64,000 bases of DNA from Pseudomonas fluorescens (GTDB taxonomy: Bacteria; Pseudomonadota; Gammaproteobacteria; Pseudomonadales; Pseudomonadaceae): assembly GCF_900215245.1 (NCBI RefSeq), contig NZ_LT907842.1, forward strand, positions 1,798,001 to 1,862,000, given 5' to 3'. Below the pieces are notes generated by a model. It was given only the letters and a program-made list of their open reading frames with translations. It searched no databases and was not told the origin of the DNA. This document shows, in pieces, positions 7,254 to 15,477 of this stretch; position 1 is the stretch's first letter; each line of letters begins with the position of its first letter. Made by a program: the position numbers and the translations under genes.

Positions 7254-8195
7254 TTACTTCAGATGGTCCGTCAAATACTGGAAGTATTCCTGGCGAATCT
7301 CCGGAATCTCATTCGCCAAGTGATGCCTGCCCCGCGGCAGCATTAACACCTCCGGCTGATCGAACTTAGCCCGCAGCACCTGCAGGTTGTGCTGCCAATC
7401 CACCGTCATGTCTTCCTCGCCCTGCACGATCACCGGCTGCCGTGGGCTACGCGGTGCGGCTTCGATACGTTTGATCCAGCGCGCCAGCGCGCCCACCCAG
7501 GCAGTCGGCAGTTGGCGTGGCTGCAGGGGGTCAGCTTCCAGGAACGGCTTGAATTGGGGGTCGTTGGTGTTCTCGCTGAACCGCCGGGCGATGCCTTTGA
7601 CGAACGGCCGCAGCAGGTAATAACTGACCTGCGACCAACCCCATGCACGCGGCCGCACCAAGGGTGACAGTAGAAAAGTCTTGCCCTGGGCCGGGCTGGC
7701 GGCACCGTGATTGAGCAAATGGTCCACCACCACCGCACCGCCGGTGCTTTGCCCGAACAGGTGCCAGGGTTGCGGCAGTTGCAGCGCCTTGGCCTGGGCG
7801 AACAAAGCCTGCACCACGTCCTGGTACACCGAAAAGTCATCGATGCTGGCGCGTGCGCCACTGGACAGACCATGGCCGGGCAAGTCGCAGGCAATCACCA
7901 CAAACCCTTGGTCCAGCGCCCAGTCCACCGCGTGGCGGTACAGCCCCATATGGTCGTAGAAGCCGTGGAACATAAACATCGTCGCCACCGGCTGTGGTGG
8001 CCACCACACCTGGGCAACCACCTCAAAGCCATCCACTTCGAAACGTCCTAGACGGCTCAACGCCGGCACTTTGCGCGCAGATAAATCCAGCCCATAGAAA
8101 CGCTGGTAGACCCGCGCCTCGGCGCTGAGCGGTTGCGCATCCACAAGGGGTCGCAAACTTTCGCGCAGATGATCGGGGTCAAAGCTGACAGGCAT
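7254..8195 (-). CDS. Alpha/beta hydrolase (monoacylglycerol lipase-like)
   Basis: About 313 residues from the MPVSFDPDHL start. Hydrolase_4 features are visible: MFMFHGFYDHMGLYRHAV (oxyanion-hole HG), CDLPGHGLSSG, the nucleophile elbow LFGQSTGGAVV, an acid residue in VQGEEDMTVDW, and the catalytic histidine in LPRGRHHLANE. This layout matches cytoplasmic serine hydrolases acting on monoacylglycerols or lysophospholipids; the substrate is not determinable. An upstream ATG at 8261 would add 22 residues but overlaps the likely promoter of the divergent gene. Neither start has a strong ribosome-binding site. Confidence 0.8.
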   Translation of the reverse strand: MPVSFDPDHLRESLRPLVDAQPLSAEARVYQRFYGLDLSARKVPALSRLGRFEVDGFEVVAQVWWPPQPVATMFMFHGFYDHMGLYRHAVDWALDQGFVVIACDLPGHGLSSGARASIDDFSVYQDVVQALFAQAKALQLPQPWHLFGQSTGGAVVVDHLLNHGAASPAQGKTFLLSPLVRPRAWGWSQVSYYLLRPFVKGIARRFSENTNDPQFKPFLEADPLQPRQLPTAWVGALARWIKRIEAAPRSPRQPVIVQGEEDMTVDWQHNLQVLRAKFDQPEVLMLPRGRHHLANEIPEIRQEYFQYLTDHLK

Positions 8196-8294
8196 AAAGG
8201 GTTCCAGACTGACGGTGAAGATGAATATCGAGCTGCGATATTCATCTGTCAGGGCAAGCATGGCAAGCTACGCGACCTCCGAGGATAGTTCTGA

Positions 8295-8873
8295 ATGCGA
8301 CAGCCCTACCGTTCCGCCCTGTTCGCCAGCCTGCTCCTGATCATCTGCACTGGCGTGCTGTGGGCGGCGTATGACTGGTTCCAGGGCCGCTACCTGCGCG
8401 CATTCAGCGAACACACGGCCGTGTTCTCCGGCGACGCCTTGCGCCTGCCCGCCGAACTCGCAGGCCCAGGTCCGATTCGCCTGGTGCACTTCTGGGACCC
8501 CGCCTGCCCGTGCAACGTCGGCAACCAGCAACACCTGGGCGAGCTCATCGAGCAGTACGCGCCCCAAGGCGTCGAATTCTATGCCCTGCAAAAAGCCGGC
8601 AGCCACGGCCAACTGCCTGACAACCTGCGCAAGATGAAAACCCTCAATAGCCTGGCCGGCGCCGATCAGGTCCCCGCCACCCCGGCTGTCGGGATTTGGG
8701 ATCGCACAGGCAAGCTCGCGTATTTCGGGCCGTACAGCGAGGGCCTGACGTGTAATTCCGGCAACAGCTTTATTGAGCCGATTTTGAAAGCACTTGAGGC
8801 CGGGCGCGAAGTCGACGCCACCCATACCCTGGCGGTGGGCTGCTATTGCGAGTGGAGCAAGGCGTCAAACTGA
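8295..8873 (+). CDS. Membrane-anchored thioredoxin-like protein (DUF6436 type)
   Basis: A 192-residue protein with one N-terminal membrane segment (SALFASLLLIICTGVLWAAY). The periplasmic thioredoxin-like domain carries LVHFWDPACPCNVGNQQHL in the position of the CxxC motif. Here the motif is CPC (one intervening residue), not the usual CxxC. A cis-Pro-like site is suggested by VPATPAVGIWD, and the C-terminal part has two more cysteine sites, GLTCNSG and AVGCYCEW. A redox or copper/heme-related role is possible, but I know no established function. GAGGA lies ten bases before the start. Confidence 0.7.
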   Translation: MRQPYRSALFASLLLIICTGVLWAAYDWFQGRYLRAFSEHTAVFSGDALRLPAELAGPGPIRLVHFWDPACPCNVGNQQHLGELIEQYAPQGVEFYALQKAGSHGQLPDNLRKMKTLNSLAGADQVPATPAVGIWDRTGKLAYFGPYSEGLTCNSGNSFIEPILKALEAGREVDATHTLAVGCYCEWSKASN

Positions 8874-8963
8874 ACACAGGCTGTTCAACCGGCAAACTCC
8901 AATCCCGCGATGAATCGGCTGCTGTATCGTACGTTTTCGGTGAGATTGTAAGCATAGGAACAC

Positions 8964-9320
8964 ATGAGCCAGTTAACCATCATCCTCTGGATGCTCAACG
9001 TTATCGTGGATACCTCCGGCCAGTTGGCGTTTAAAGCCGCCGCCTCTGCCAGCGCCGAGCATGACGGCATGGCTCACTGGAAGCACATGCTCAAGCGCCC
9101 CTGGATCTGGCTTGGGGTGATCTGCTACGTCTTCGAATTTGTGTTGTGGCTGGCATTCCTGACGCTGGTGCCATTGTCGGTGGGCGTGATGCTGGGCTCG
9201 ATCAATATTGTGGTGATCATGATTGCCGGGCGTTTCCTGTTCAAGGAAAGCCTGAGCAAGTGGCGGTTGATCGGCATCATGCTGATCGCCTGTGGCGTGA
9301 CCGTTGTGGGGTTTGAATAA
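8964..9320 (+). CDS. Small four-helix EamA/SMR-type membrane protein (ArnE/ArnF-like subunit 1)
   Basis: A 118-residue protein with four predicted membrane helices: residues about 3-22, 45-67 (WIWLGVICYVFEFVLWLAF), 69-90 (VPLSVGVMLGSINIVVIMIA) and 98-117. It has the half-EamA topology of SMR and ArnE/ArnF proteins, including a conserved FKE segment (RFLFKESLSKW) before the last helix. ArnE and ArnF form a flippase for undecaprenyl-phosphate-linked aminoarabinose. Its stop overlaps the start of a second protein of the same type (TAATG), so a heterodimer is likely. ATAGGA precedes the start. Confidence 0.75.
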   Translation: MSQLTIILWMLNVIVDTSGQLAFKAAASASAEHDGMAHWKHMLKRPWIWLGVICYVFEFVLWLAFLTLVPLSVGVMLGSINIVVIMIAGRFLFKESLSKWRLIGIMLIACGVTVVGFE

Positions 9321-9733
9321 TGAAACGGTTCTATATCCTCGGCTTTCTGGCGCTGATCATTTTCGACACGTTGGCGCAGGTCAGTTTCAAATTCGCCTCG
9401 GTGCATGCCGAACCCCTGACGATGGATGCCGCCTGGTTGGTGCGCGTGTTTGGCGCACCATGGATCTACGGTGCCTTCGTGGGCTACATCGGCGCGTTCT
9501 TCACCTGGATGACGTTGCTCAAATATGCACCGGTGGGGCCCGCGTTTGCGGCGTCCCATTTGGAGCTGATAAGCGTAACGCTGATCTCTGTCTGGTTGTT
9601 CGATGACACCCTGACCTGGCCCAAAATCATCGGCGGCGCCTTGATCATCGCAGGCATTCTCTGTCTCGCACGCAGTGAAGACAAAGACAGCAAAACTGTC
9701 GAGGCCGAACCTTCACAGCCACTGGCGTCATGA
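9320..9733 (+). CDS. Small four-helix EamA/SMR-type membrane protein (ArnE/ArnF-like subunit 2)
   Basis: A 137-residue partner of the preceding protein, with helices at about 3-20, 45-68 (GAPWIYGAFVGYIGAFFTWM), 73-93 and 102-119, and a charged cytoplasmic tail (SEDKDSKTVEAEPSQ). Helix 1 contains FDTLAQVSFK, equivalent to VDTSGQLAFK in subunit 1, which shows that the two are paralogues. Start overlaps the upstream stop (TAATG) and the stop overlaps the next start (ATGA), so all three genes are translationally coupled. Together the pair is likely to export or flip a small, perhaps lipid-linked, substrate made or modified by the aminotransferase downstream. Confidence 0.75.
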   Translation: MKRFYILGFLALIIFDTLAQVSFKFASVHAEPLTMDAAWLVRVFGAPWIYGAFVGYIGAFFTWMTLLKYAPVGPAFAASHLELISVTLISVWLFDDTLTWPKIIGGALIIAGILCLARSEDKDSKTVEAEPSQPLAS

Positions 9734-10947
9734 CCAGGGAAATCCCGCCCACCGCTGGCCTGCCGTTAAGCTGGCGGGATTTGCTGAACCTTTCGGGCGA
9801 TTTGGCCCAGTCTCTGGCTCGCCAGTTCTCGATTCCACTGCCGGCGCTGCCCTGCTCCGGCACCGCTGCGCTGATCATCGCCCTGCGAGTCTTGCAGCAA
9901 CGCATGCCCGGCCGCACCCGGCTGATCGTGCCGGCCTACACCTGCCCGCTGGTGGCGTTGGCCGCCCATTACTGCCCGCCGTTGCGCGTGGTGCCCTGCG
10001 ATTTGCAGCCGGGCCGCATTGACCTGGATGAACAGCACCTGAAGCAGCTGTGCGACGACAGCACGCTGGCCGTGGTGGTCACTCATCTGGCCGGGCGTGT
10101 CGCGGACGTCGATACCGCCAAGCGTATTGCCGATTCTGTCGGCGCGGTGGTCATCGAAGACGCCGCCCAAGCCATGGGCGCACTCGACGACGGCCGCAGC
10201 GTCGGGCTCAAAGGTGATGTGGGATTTTTCAGCATGGCGCTGGGCAAAGGCCTGACGACGGCCGAAGGTGGCGTACTGTTCAGCCGCGATCCGGTGCTGC
10301 ATCAGGCGCTGCACCGCCAATGCGCACAGGACCTGCCGTTCAGCCTGCGCTGGGAGCTGCAACGCAGCGCCGAGCTGTGGGGTTACGCGCTGCTTTACCA
10401 ACCTCGCGGCTTGCACTACGTGTATGGCAAGCCGTTGCGCAAAGCGTTGGAACAGGGCGATGAAGTGAGTGCCGTGGGCGATGACTTTTCAGTCAACGAC
10501 ATCCCGTTGCACCGCCTCGGCGGCTATCGCCAGAAGGTCGGCGCCGCCGCGCTGGCTCGCCTGCCCGATTACTTGCAGCAAGGTCGCGCCCGGGCCTTGC
10601 GCCGTGCAGCTCGCTTGAATGCCTTGCCCGGTGTCTCGGTCGTTATGGACCGGCCAGGCCAGCAAGGCACCTGGCCCTTTCTGATGGTGATGATGCCGTC
10701 TGCACAAGCCCGCGATGCAGCGATGGCGCAGCTGTGGACCTCGGGGCTGGGCGTGACCCGTCTGTTTATCCACACATTGCCGGACTACCCCGACGTGGCC
10801 CCGCTGCTGCAGCCTGGCGGCGCTATCAGCCAAGCCCAGGCGTTCGCGACTCGCACACTGTCGATCAGTAACAGCCATTGGCTGACGGATGAACACTTCG
10901 AAAGCGTATTCGCCCAGCTAAAAGCTATTGTCGCCAACCCTGATTGA
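9730..10947 (+). CDS. DegT/DnrJ/EryC1/StrS family PLP aminotransferase
   Basis: A 405-residue fold-type I PLP enzyme. Visible are SGTAALIIALRVL near the N terminus, IVPAYTCPLVALAAHY, the PLP-contacting EDAAQAMGA, and Schiff-base lysine K173 in MALGKGLTTAEGG. The family transaminates keto-sugars, usually nucleotide-linked, to amino sugars, or dehydrates them. The sequence between about 200 and 270 (WGYALLYQPRGLHYVYGKPL) is unusual for sugar enzymes and suggests a divergent substrate. The gene overlaps the transporter pair upstream by ATGA and overlaps the convergent arginase-fold gene by 23 bases. No other sugar-nucleotide genes are nearby. Confidence 0.82.
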   Translation: MTREIPPTAGLPLSWRDLLNLSGDLAQSLARQFSIPLPALPCSGTAALIIALRVLQQRMPGRTRLIVPAYTCPLVALAAHYCPPLRVVPCDLQPGRIDLDEQHLKQLCDDSTLAVVVTHLAGRVADVDTAKRIADSVGAVVIEDAAQAMGALDDGRSVGLKGDVGFFSMALGKGLTTAEGGVLFSRDPVLHQALHRQCAQDLPFSLRWELQRSAELWGYALLYQPRGLHYVYGKPLRKALEQGDEVSAVGDDFSVNDIPLHRLGGYRQKVGAAALARLPDYLQQGRARALRRAARLNALPGVSVVMDRPGQQGTWPFLMVMMPSAQARDAAMAQLWTSGLGVTRLFIHTLPDYPDVAPLLQPGGAISQAQAFATRTLSISNSHWLTDEHFESVFAQLKAIVANPD

Positions 10948-11803
10948 TACGGGCCACCAGCCGGCTGTTCAGCTCGTTCTGTTGCTGCTGCCAGATCTGC
11001 ACCTGGGCCTCAGGCAGTTCTTCCTGGCCATCGGACGCACTCAACCAGCGTTTGAACTTGCTTTCATAGTGGTAGGCCGACACATCGCCAGTGATGTCCG
11101 CGCCGATGATTCGGCCCTGGCAGGCACTGATCAGGTCGTTCAAATGCTGTTCGAGGAATTCGCCCTGGTCCCAGTTGGTGTTCACCACTTCCGGGCTCAG
11201 CACATCTTTATCAATGGACAGGTACACCGGCAGTGAACGGTCAAACTGTGCCAGGAACGCGCGCATCAATTCATCCGCATTGCTGAAGGCGCGATTGCTG
11301 CGCCCGGCACCGATCCAGTTCATCCAGCGCGTGTCGACGTTGATGTTCCAGTAGGTCAACTTGCGCTTGAGCAGCGGCGACCAGTGATTCTCCCAGGCGT
11401 GGCCCAGGCCGATATCCTGCGAACCGATGCCCAGCACATGCACATGCTCGACCTGCGGCAAGCGGCTGGCCCAGTAAACCCAGGAGCCGCAGTGGATACC
11501 GAACGGGTAGCGCATGTTATCCGGGTGGTTGTCGCAGATGATCAGCTGGAATTTCTGCTGCGTCGGCAGGCGATTCAACAACAGCTGGCTGAGGTGGTGA
11601 TAGTCACCGCTGCCGGTAAATACACAGCCGTAATCGCTGGGCATTTGTGCGTGCAGGGCGGTTTCCAGCTGTTTGAATTGTGCCCAGCGGCAGCCGAAAC
11701 GGATTTTTTCCTGCCAGGCCTGCAACGCCAGCGTAATTGCGCCGGGAATGTCACTGACGGCACGGTCGAAATCGAGAATCAGCGGCGGTCGGGCCTGGCT
11801 CAT
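10925..11803 (-). CDS. Arginase/ureohydrolase-fold protein
   Basis: About 292 residues. Ureohydrolase metal motifs can be traced in order: GSGDYHHLS (the GGDH position), IICDNHPDNM (the DxHxD position) and VYLSIDKDVLSPE (the DxDxxDP position). It lacks the usual arginase or agmatinase sequence around them, so it belongs to a remote branch, and guanidino hydrolysis is plausible rather than proven. The start at 11803 is chosen for AGGAG at seven bases. The stop of the upstream acyltransferase overlaps this ATG (ATGA). Its 3' end overlaps the convergent aminotransferase gene. Confidence 0.72.
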   Translation of the reverse strand: MSQARPPLILDFDRAVSDIPGAITLALQAWQEKIRFGCRWAQFKQLETALHAQMPSDYGCVFTGSGDYHHLSQLLLNRLPTQQKFQLIICDNHPDNMRYPFGIHCGSWVYWASRLPQVEHVHVLGIGSQDIGLGHAWENHWSPLLKRKLTYWNINVDTRWMNWIGAGRSNRAFSNADELMRAFLAQFDRSLPVYLSIDKDVLSPEVVNTNWDQGEFLEQHLNDLISACQGRIIGADITGDVSAYHYESKFKRWLSASDGQEELPEAQVQIWQQQQNELNSRLVARINQGWRQ

Positions 11804-12906
11804 GCGGTGTGCTCCTGGTGCCACTGGGTATCACTTTCAAAGTGATGACGGAACCGGTTGCCCAGTTTGCGCAACAGCGGGTTACGCACCCAGACCAGAT
11901 GGCGGGTAAAGGTAAAGTCGGCGCCCAGGCTGGCCTTGACCTGCGGGTCGGTCCAACCCGCCACATAAAATTTCAGCCCATTGGCTAGCGCATATTCAAG
12001 GTTCACAAACCAACTGACGAAATACAGGTTGAATTCCAACGCCAGCGGGTAGCTAAGGCCGATGTACTTGTCGAGCAGCTTGTCGCCCTCCACGTAGCAC
12101 AGGTTGTAGCCGATCAGTTCGTCGCAGTGCCAATAGCAGAACACGCGCCCGTTACTTTCGGCGTCCCGCAGAAGGCTGCTGAAAAACTCAGGGGTGAGCA
12201 GGTCAAAATGGATCTCGCTCTGGTCATACACCGCCTTGTACAACCCGTACAACTGCGTGAGCCAGGCATCATCATTGAAGCGCGCATCACCGGTGTCCAG
12301 AACGTCCACCCGCAGCGCTTCACGGCTGCGCAGTTTGCGTCGGATATTGCGGCGACGGCTGTGGGACAAGCGCGCCAGGTACTCATCGATCGTGGCAAAG
12401 TTGATCGGCACGTACGCCAGCGCCTGCCCCTCAACGCTGATGAAACCGCGCCGGGTGCACTCATCAATCAGGGTTTGCGCGTAGCGGTTATCCGCCTCGC
12501 TGAGCAGCGGCGAGTTGCACGGCACGTCTTTGACGATGGTGAGCTTGCGCTGCGGCGCGCACGCCTCCTGCAACCACTGCGCTAGGTCATGAGGCGACAC
12601 GCCTTGGGGCAGTGGTGAATATTCACTGACCGTGGTCCCCACAAAACAACTGTCGACACGCAGCCAGGCGTTCCAGAAACGATACCCGGGCCAGCTGCGA
12701 ACACGCTTTTCGAACGCATCGTCGGCGGTGGTCAACAGGTCGAAGGGCGTGAAAAAATACGGCAGGCCCTGCTCGGACAGACGCGCATCAAAGCCCACTG
12801 GCGGGTGCTGCAAGAAGCGGCTGATCAGCGATGGCGCTTCCAGGCAGCACGCGTAGGCGGCCTCGGAGCGGCTGGAGTCTGGAAGGGGTTGCGGGGCGCA
12901 AGTCAT
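11800..12906 (-). CDS. GNAT/FemX-like N-acyltransferase (BioF2-like domain)
   Basis: About 368 residues from MTCAPQPL. The centre carries LSHSRRRNIRRKLRSR followed by a GNAT core (FNDDAWLTQLYGLYKAVYDQ, RVFCYWHCDELIGYNLCYVEGDKLLDKYIGL, and later YVAGWTDPQVKASLGAD). This is the layout of the FemX/BioF2-like group of N-acyltransferases, which attach acyl or aminoacyl groups to amines. The N-terminal 150 residues (PYFFTPFDLLTTADD, WPGYRFWNAWLRVDS) are not a domain I recognise. It is coupled to the arginase-fold gene by ATGA. The upstream extension to 13008 is rejected because it runs through the promoter region shared with hacB. Confidence 0.72.
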   Translation of the reverse strand: MTCAPQPLPDSSRSEAAYACCLEAPSLISRFLQHPPVGFDARLSEQGLPYFFTPFDLLTTADDAFEKRVRSWPGYRFWNAWLRVDSCFVGTTVSEYSPLPQGVSPHDLAQWLQEACAPQRKLTIVKDVPCNSPLLSEADNRYAQTLIDECTRRGFISVEGQALAYVPINFATIDEYLARLSHSRRRNIRRKLRSREALRVDVLDTGDARFNDDAWLTQLYGLYKAVYDQSEIHFDLLTPEFFSSLLRDAESNGRVFCYWHCDELIGYNLCYVEGDKLLDKYIGLSYPLALEFNLYFVSWFVNLEYALANGLKFYVAGWTDPQVKASLGADFTFTRHLVWVRNPLLRKLGNRFRHHFESDTQWHQEHTA

Positions 12907-13076
12907 GGAAAAAAGCTCAAAGATGACCGGCGCAATAGTAGCGTAGTCAGGGCACTCACCACTTGAACCTCGGCTGTCACCGCGGTGCATCGTGCGCGAT
13001 ATCAGCATTTCCCTCAGCCCTCGCCAAACCTATTAGACTCCGTTGACCTTCAAGGTGAATGACTCAAGGACCGTCC

Positions 13077-15434
13077 ATGAAACGCAGCCTGACCGTGCTC
13101 GCTATCCTGATTGCCGCCCTCATGGCCGGCGCCGGCTGGTATGTCTACAGTAAGCAACCCACCCGCCAGGGCACCGAAACACTCGCCAACCTGCAAGGCG
13201 CGGTCACCGTGCGCTATGACGACCGTGGCGTGCCGCACCTGCGCGCCGAGAACGAGACCGATCTGTACCGCGCCCTCGGCTATGTGCATGCACAGGACCG
13301 GCTGTTCCAGATGGAGATCATGCGGCGCCTGGCCCGTGGCGAACTGGCCGAGATACTGGGCCCGAAGATGCTCCAGACCGACAAGCTGTTTCGCAGCCTG
13401 CGCATTCGCGAACGCGCCTTGAGCTACGTGGAACACATGGACCACGATTCACCGGCCTGGAAAGCCTTGCAAGCCTACCTGGACGGGATCAATCAATTTC
13501 AGGACAGCCACCCCAGCCCGATGGAGTTTGACGTGCTGGGCATTCCCAAGCGGCGGTTCACCGCTGAGGACACCATCAGCGTCGCCGGGTACATGGCCTA
13601 CAGCTTTGCCGCCGCGTTTCGTACCGAGCCGTTGCTGACTTACGTACGCGACCAATTGGGGGGCGACTACCTGAAAGTCTTCGACCTTGATTGGCAGCCC
13701 AAGGGCGCGCTTAACCTGGCCGCCCGTGATTGGCAGACGCTCGGCGCGCTGGCCTCGTTGAGCGACAGGGCGTTGGCCGAGAATGGCTTGCCGCAGTTCG
13801 AAGGCAGCAATGCCTGGGCCATCAGCGGCAGCCGCACCAAGAGCGGCAAGCCCTTGCTGGCGGGCGACCCGCATATCCGTTTCTCGGTGCCGTCGGTGTG
13901 GTACGAAGCACAGCTCTCTGCACCGGGTTTTGAGCTCTACGGCTATCACAACGCGCTGGTGCCGGTGGCGTTCCTGGGGCACAACCTGGATTTCGGCTGG
14001 AGCCTGACCATGTTCCAGAACGATGACCTCGACCTGATCGCCGAAAAGGTCAACCCCGACAACCCCAACCAGGTCTGGTACCACGGCCAATGGGTCAACA
14101 TGACCAGCAGCGAGCAACAGATCGCGGTGAAGGGCCAGGCACCGGTGACCTTTACCCTGCGCCAGTCGCCCCACGGTCCGATCATCAATGACGTGCTCGG
14201 CGAGAATGCCGGCAGCACGCCGATTGCCATGTGGTGGGCGTTCCTCGACACCGAAAACCCTATCCTCGAAGGTTTCTACCAGCTCAACCGCGCCGATACC
14301 CTGGCCAAGGTGCGCGCCGCAGCGGCCAAGGTTTCGGCACCGGGCCTGAATATTGTGTGGGCAAATGCCAAGGGTGATATCGGCTGGTGGGCGGCGGCGC
14401 AACTGCCGATCCGCCCGGCCGGGGCCAACCCGGCGTTCATTCTCGATGGCAGCACCGCCCAGGCTGACAAGCTGGGTTTCTACCCTTTCAGCGCCAACCC
14501 TCAGGAAGAAAACCCGGCGCGGGGTTATGTGGTGTCGGCCAATGCCCAGCCGGCGTCACCCACCGGCATGGAAATCCCCGGTTACTACAACCTGGCCGAC
14601 CGTGGCCAACAATTGAACACGCAGTTGAGCGACAAAAGCGTGAAGTGGGACGTGAACAACAGCCAAGCCTTGCAACTGGGCACGACTACCGCCTACGGCC
14701 CACGCTTGCTGGCACCGCTGTTGCCGGTGCTGCGTGAGGTGGTCAAGGACCCGGCGCAGTTGAAACTGATAGAACAGTTGGCCGCCTGGAAAGGCGATTA
14801 CCCGCTGGACTCCACCAGCGCGACACTCTTCAACCAGTTCCTGTTTAACCTCACCGATGCGGCCTTCCACCCGAAGCTCGGCGACGCCATGTTTAAAACC
14901 CTGCTCGGTACTCGGGTGATCGACGCCGCGCTGCCACGCCTGGCCGCTTCACCAGACTCACCCTGGTGGAACGGCAAGCGCGCCGACACCGTCAAGCTCG
15001 CCTGGGACAACAGCCTGGCTCACCTCAAGGCCACCTTTGGCGATGACCCGTCGCAATGGCAGTGGGGCAAGGCCCATACCCTGACTCACGGCCATCCGCT
15101 GGGCATGCAGAAGCCATTGGACAAGATTTTCAACGTCGGCCCATTCCCGGCGCCCGGTACCCACGAAGTGCCGAATAACCAATCGGCCATGATCGGCCCT
15201 GCGCCATGGCCCGTGACCTATGGCCCGTCGACCCGGCGCCTGATCGACTTCGCCGACCCGGCCCATGCGTTGACCATCAACCCTGTGGGGCAAAGCGGGG
15301 TGCCGTTTGACTCGCACTATGGCGACCAGGCGGAAACCTATATCGAGGGTGGGTACGAGCAGGCGCATTTCAGTGATGAAGAAGTGACGGCGAATACCCG
15401 TGGCACGCTGAAGCTGTTGCCTGCGAGAAAATAG
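13077..15434 (+). CDS. hacB: Penicillin acylase family N-acyl-homoserine lactone acylase (HacB-like)
   Basis: A 785-residue Ntn-hydrolase precursor. The signal sequence or anchor is MKRSLTVLAILIAALMAGAG. The alpha chain holds VTVRYDDRGVPHLRAENE and YVHAQDRLFQMEIMRRLARG. Autoproteolysis should occur before S244 (EGSNAWAISGSRTKSGKPLL), which becomes the beta-chain nucleophile; the downstream HNLDFGWSLTMFQNDD is also typical. Its position near the serA, PPHD and spu genes matches HacB (PA0305) of P. aeruginosa from memory, an acylase of long-chain acyl-homoserine lactones. The start at 13077 is preferred over 13059 for AAGGA and signal-peptide fit. The real substrate in this strain is unknown. 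Confidence 0.85.
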   Translation: MKRSLTVLAILIAALMAGAGWYVYSKQPTRQGTETLANLQGAVTVRYDDRGVPHLRAENETDLYRALGYVHAQDRLFQMEIMRRLARGELAEILGPKMLQTDKLFRSLRIRERALSYVEHMDHDSPAWKALQAYLDGINQFQDSHPSPMEFDVLGIPKRRFTAEDTISVAGYMAYSFAAAFRTEPLLTYVRDQLGGDYLKVFDLDWQPKGALNLAARDWQTLGALASLSDRALAENGLPQFEGSNAWAISGSRTKSGKPLLAGDPHIRFSVPSVWYEAQLSAPGFELYGYHNALVPVAFLGHNLDFGWSLTMFQNDDLDLIAEKVNPDNPNQVWYHGQWVNMTSSEQQIAVKGQAPVTFTLRQSPHGPIINDVLGENAGSTPIAMWWAFLDTENPILEGFYQLNRADTLAKVRAAAAKVSAPGLNIVWANAKGDIGWWAAAQLPIRPAGANPAFILDGSTAQADKLGFYPFSANPQEENPARGYVVSANAQPASPTGMEIPGYYNLADRGQQLNTQLSDKSVKWDVNNSQALQLGTTTAYGPRLLAPLLPVLREVVKDPAQLKLIEQLAAWKGDYPLDSTSATLFNQFLFNLTDAAFHPKLGDAMFKTLLGTRVIDAALPRLAASPDSPWWNGKRADTVKLAWDNSLAHLKATFGDDPSQWQWGKAHTLTHGHPLGMQKPLDKIFNVGPFPAPGTHEVPNNQSAMIGPAPWPVTYGPSTRRLIDFADPAHALTINPVGQSGVPFDSHYGDQAETYIEGGYEQAHFSDEEVTANTRGTLKLLPARK

Positions 15435-15477
15435 TGCTGGAAGAATGCGCTCCCACATTTGCTTTGTGTTGTAGCGA

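Noticed and set aside
9730..10947. Interpretation of the first DegT enzyme plus the membrane pair as a standard arn (aminoarabinose) operon
   Set aside because: arnA, arnC, arnT and arnD are absent and the aminotransferase is divergent, so only the general chemistry and transport type are supported.
12907..13008. N-terminal extension of the acyltransferase to 13008
   Set aside because: It crosses the short divergent promoter region of hacB and has no ribosome-binding site.
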